Assembly (NCBI GenBank): GCA_027063785.1 | Contig: JAMORC010000063.1 | Span: 62,001-126,000, forward strand | Direction of reading: 5' to 3' | From: Desulfurobacteriaceae bacterium | GTDB lineage: Bacteria; Aquificota; Aquificia; Desulfurobacteriales; Desulfurobacteriaceae | Length of the DNA stretch: 64,000 nucleotides | In this document: positions 61,425-64,000 of the stretch, piece after piece | How positions within the stretch are numbered: the stretch's first letter is position 1 | Layout: each line of letters opens with the position of its first letter | The notes under the pieces: generated by a model | The model's database searches: none | The model's input: only the letters and a program-made list of their open reading frames with translations | Told to the model about the DNA's origin: nothing | Made by a program: the position numbers and the translations under genes

Positions 61425-63030
61425 AGCTCTCCTTTAACTCTTTTGCGGCTTTTACGAAGTTTACAAATAGCGGATGGGGAGAGCGGGGTCTTGACTTAAA
61501 CTCCGGGTGAAACTGGACGGCAACGAACCATGGGTGATTCTTTACTTCTACGATTTCAACGAGCTTCCCGTCGGGAGAAGTTCCGGCAATCACCAGTCCT
61601 GCCTTTTCCAGGATTTCCCTGTATTTATTGTTAAACTCGTACCTGTGTCTGTGGCGTTCGGATATTTCCTTTGTTCCGTAGGCCTCGTAGCTGAAAGTTC
61701 CTTCCTTGAGGATGCAGGGGTATGCGCCGAGCCTCATCGTTCCACCTTTCTCTTTTATGCCCTTTTGCTCTTCCATCAGGTCGATAACCGGATAGGGAGT
61801 TGAAGAGCTAAACTCGGCACTGTGGGCGCCTTCAAGCCCGGCGACGTTCCTTGCAAACTCTATGACGGCGCACTGCATTCCCAAACATATCCCGAAGAAG
61901 GGTATTTTGTTTTCCCTTGCGAAGTTTACCGCTTTTATTTTTCCCTCAACACCCCTTTCGCCGAACCCTCCGGGAACGAGAATGCCGTAGACGTCGGAGA
62001 GGAACTCTTCCGGACTGCCGTCGTCGAGTTCCTCGGCATTTACCCACTTTATTTCTACCTTAACGTCGTTTGCGGCTCCGGCATGGACGAACGACTCTAT
62101 AATGCTTTTGTAAGCGTCGGGAAGCTCGACGTACTTTCCGACTACGGCAATTTTTACGCTTCCCGAGGGCTTTTTAACCTTTTCAACAAAGGCTTTCCAT
62201 TCGGATAGTTCGGGTTCTTTTGTAACGGGAAGCTGGAGTTTATCTATTATCAGCTCGTCAATCTTTTCCCTCTTTAGAACAAGGGGGACTTCGTAAATGG
62301 TCGATAGGTCTTTTGCCGTTATTACCTCGTGTTCTTTGAGGTTTGCAAAGAGAGCGATTTTCCTCTTAACCGACTGGGGAATGCTTCTTTCTGCCCTGCA
62401 GACGATTATGTCCGGTTGAATACCTATCGCCCTCAGTTCTTTAACCGAGTGCTGGGTCGGTTTTGTCTTCAGCTCACCTGCCGCTCTTACGTAAGGAACA
62501 TAAGTTACGTGAACGTATATTGCGTTGCTCCTTCCGACTTCCGTTCCGAGCTGTCTGATTGCTTCGAGAAAGGGGAGTCCTTCTATGTCTCCTACCGTTC
62601 CTCCTACCTCTACGATAACGACATCTACGTCCGAGGACATAAGCTGCCTGATTTTTTCCTTTATGAGGTTAGTTACGTGGGGTATTACCTGAACGGTTCC
62701 TCCCAGGTACTCTCCTTTTCGCTCCTTCTGGATTATTTCAAGGTAGATTTGGCCGGAAGTAACGTTGTTGATTCTCTTCATCGTTGCAGAGGTGAACCTC
62801 TCGTAGTGGCCGAGGTCAAGGTCGGTCTCTGCTCCGTCGTCGGTGACGTAAACCTCCCCGTGCTGGTAAGGGTTCATCGTTCCGGCGTCAACGTTGAGGT
62901 AAGGGTCGAGTTTCTGAATTGTTACCTTGAGGCCTCTGCTTTCTAAAAGCGTTCCTATCGAGGAGGCAGTTATTCCTTTACCTATCGAAGAGAGAACACC
63001 GCCGGTGACGAAAATTAGCTTTGAAGCCAT
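61414..63030 (-). CDS. pyrG: CTP synthase
   Basis: PyrG makes CTP from UTP with glutamine. From ATG 63030 it has 538 aa, the family length. It has [61 protein letters not shown], and the class I glutaminase domain with [17 protein letters not shown] (Cys) and FHPEF (His). An open frame 74 codons longer is Arg/Lys-rich, lies entirely over kdsB, and is not part of the protein. Overlaps kdsB by 16 bases. Confidence 0.97.
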   Translation of the reverse strand: MASKLIFVTGGVLSSIGKGITASSIGTLLESRGLKVTIQKLDPYLNVDAGTMNPYQHGEVYVTDDGAETDLDLGHYERFTSATMKRINNVTSGQIYLEIIQKERKGEYLGGTVQVIPHVTNLIKEKIRQLMSSDVDVVIVEVGGTVGDIEGLPFLEAIRQLGTEVGRSNAIYVHVTYVPYVRAAGELKTKPTQHSVKELRAIGIQPDIIVCRAERSIPQSVKRKIALFANLKEHEVITAKDLSTIYEVPLVLKREKIDELIIDKLQLPVTKEPELSEWKAFVEKVKKPSGSVKIAVVGKYVELPDAYKSIIESFVHAGAANDVKVEIKWVNAEELDDGSPEEFLSDVYGILVPGGFGERGVEGKIKAVNFARENKIPFFGICLGMQCAVIEFARNVAGLEGAHSAEFSSSTPYPVIDLMEEQKGIKEKGGTMRLGAYPCILKEGTFSYEAYGTKEISERHRHRYEFNNKYREILEKAGLVIAGTSPDGKLVEIVEVKNHPWFVAVQFHPEFKSRPRSPHPLFVNFVKAAKELKESFGS

Positions 63031-63752
63031 CGATTCTCTCCCTTTAGCATTTTCTCTGCAAGTTTCAGGTCTTCTTCGGTGTCTATTCCGAAAGTTCCTT
63101 CCTTGACTACGGAAACGTGAATTTTGCGACCGTTTTCTAAAATCCTCAGTTGCTCGAGTTTTTCGGCTTTTTCGAGTTTGCCGACCGGCCACTTGACAAA
63201 CTGTTCGAGCGACTGCCTCGTGTACCCGTAAATTCCGATGTGTTTTAAGCACATGGAGAGGTTCGGCTCTCCATCCCTGAAGTAGGGGATGGGGCTTCTT
63301 GAAAAGTAGAGAGCGTGACTGCTGTTGTCGACCACAACTTTAACTTTTGATGGGTCGTGAAGCTCTTCAATGTCCTTAAGGAGAGTGGCAACTGTTGCGT
63401 ACTCTTCTCCCTTTAAAAGGGCCCTTACTATGGGGAAGACATGTTCTTCTTTCACAAAAGGCTCATCTCCCTGAAGGTTAACTATAAGCTCGGCTTCGAT
63501 TTCCTGAACTGCCCTGTAAACCCTGTCAGTTCCGCTCGGAAGGTCTGATGGCGTAATGATAGCGGCGCCGCCGGCCCTCTCTACAATTTCCTTTACCTCT
63601 TCACTGTCGGTTGCAACGATTACGGAGTCCGTTATCTTCCTGGCGGATTCAAGAACCCAGAGTATCAAAGGCTTTCCTAATAGATTGACGAGCGGCTTTC
63701 TCTTAAGCCTCTTGGAACCTATCCTTGCAGGAATAACTATTGTGAATTCCAC
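63015..63752 (-). CDS. kdsB: 3-deoxy-manno-octulosonate cytidylyltransferase
   Basis: KdsB activates Kdo with CTP for LPS core synthesis, so it sits logically just before pyrG. The 245-aa protein starts [19 protein letters not shown], then [47 protein letters not shown] and the end [12 protein letters not shown] start at 63752 after AAGGAGAGG. Its presence confirms a Kdo-containing outer membrane. Confidence 0.96.
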   Translation of the reverse strand: MEFTIVIPARIGSKRLKRKPLVNLLGKPLILWVLESARKITDSVIVATDSEEVKEIVERAGGAAIITPSDLPSGTDRVYRAVQEIEAELIVNLQGDEPFVKEEHVFPIVRALLKGEEYATVATLLKDIEELHDPSKVKVVVDNSSHALYFSRSPIPYFRDGEPNLSMCLKHIGIYGYTRQSLEQFVKWPVGKLEKAEKLEQLRILENGRKIHVSVVKEGTFGIDTEEDLKLAEKMLKGENRWLQS

Positions 63753-63761
63753 AGCCTCTCC

Positions 63762-64000
63762 TTAAGCTTTGAGAAGAGATTGAACTATTGATTGAAACAT
63801 TTTGAGGCCGTCGGTAGATCCCAGTATAGCTTCTGAAGCCCTTTCCGGATGGGGCATGAGCCCGAAAACGTTGCCCTTCTTATTGCAGATACCGGCTATG
63901 TTGTTAAGGGAACCGTTGGGATTGAACTCTTCGGAAACTTCACCGTCCGGTGAAGAGTACCTCACGACGACCTGACCGTTTTCCTCTATTTCTCTTAGAG
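63762..64000 (-). CDS. purQ: Phosphoribosylformylglycinamidine synthase subunit PurQ (C-terminal part, cut by the window edge)
   Basis: PurQ is the glutaminase subunit of FGAM synthase. The visible C-terminal 79 codons include [30 protein letters not shown] and the glutaminase [11 protein letters not shown] with catalytic His and Glu. The N-terminal part with the nucleophile Cys lies past the window end. It is 9 bases before kdsB and likely co-transcribed with kdsB, pyrG and murB. Confidence 0.92.
   Translation of the reverse strand, partial: LREIEENGQVVVRYSSPDGEVSEEFNPNGSLNNIAGICNKKGNVFGLMPHPERASEAILGSTDGLKMFQSIVQSLLKA

Noticed and set aside
63031-63252. 74-codon N-terminal extension of CTP synthase
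   Set aside because: The extension is Arg/Lys-rich, lies fully over kdsB in another frame, and CTP synthases begin at the [11 protein letters not shown] position, which has its own ATG at 63030.

Overview
The window reads as a compact chromosome segment of a thermophilic, diderm (Gram-negative) bacterium, most like the Desulfurobacteriaceae branch of the Aquificota. Reasons: outer-membrane genes (bamA, ompH/skp, lpxD, kdsB, lolA, two LptF/LptG permeases); two sets of fumarate reductase/succinate dehydrogenase genes with an HdrB-like CCG subunit, as used in reductive TCA metabolism; archaeal-flavoured genes (NurA, an Mre11-type SbcD, prefoldin alpha, an iron-sulfur flavoprotein); and Lys/Glu/Arg-rich proteins using many AGG/AGA/ATA codons. 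The lineage is an inference; no rRNA or other definitive marker is present. Genes are packed with 1-30 nt overlaps, and TTG or GTG starts behind strong GGAGG sites are common. No tRNA, rRNA, CRISPR array, insertion sequence or prophage was recognised, and no gene-free stretch exceeds about 180 bases.

Layout. 1-991 (+): end of a peptide-type ABC transporter operon. 969-3923 (-): hisC, Mre11/SbcD nuclease, comF. 4014-4915 (+): pncC and folK. 4882-23932 (-): a very long same-strand run: histidine kinase, bamA-ompH-lpxD, ahcY, nurA, a methyltransferase, mnmH, an AmrS-type radical SAM enzyme, birA, an HD protein, secD-secF, lptF-lptG, nfi, a 272-aa unknown and a fumarylacetoacetase-family hydrolase, with ndk just upstream of the last two. 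24002-25009 (+): gap behind a good promoter. 25013-26424 (-): nadC-cvpA. 26443-35140 (+): a tightly overlapped 13-gene run, pgsA, AI-2E exporter, coaE, ymdB-like, folD, ferredoxin, two small membrane proteins, an S4 protein, acyl-CoA synthetase, dapF, family-4 uracil-DNA glycosylase and endonuclease III, closed by a perfect hairpin.

35142-42516 holds two homologous three-gene operons in divergent orientation (flavoprotein, iron-sulfur subunit, CCG-domain subunit), separated by an AT-rich control region with a perfect inverted repeat. Then come a half-size FAD protein (-), yjbQ, hemH, hemG and purB (+), ksgA, a formate-dehydrogenase-like molybdoenzyme and lolA (-), rsmD, a large QueD-like protein and uvrC (+), and a DUF72 protein, an iron-sulfur flavoprotein, der and a zinc-ribbon unknown (-).

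57340-60524 (-) is the most unusual region. It is a self-contained unit with a TTGACA-17-TAAATT promoter and a GC-rich hairpin at its end. It encodes, in order: a 230-aa unknown; a 239-aa protein that looks like an orphan Csm5-type RAMP; an archaeal-type prefoldin alpha; a 52-aa protein resembling the core of prefoldin beta; a membrane-anchored beta-rich protein; and a four-helix membrane protein. I recognise no described system with this composition, and it is the best candidate here for new biology. The window ends (-) with murB, pyrG, kdsB and the 3' end of purQ.
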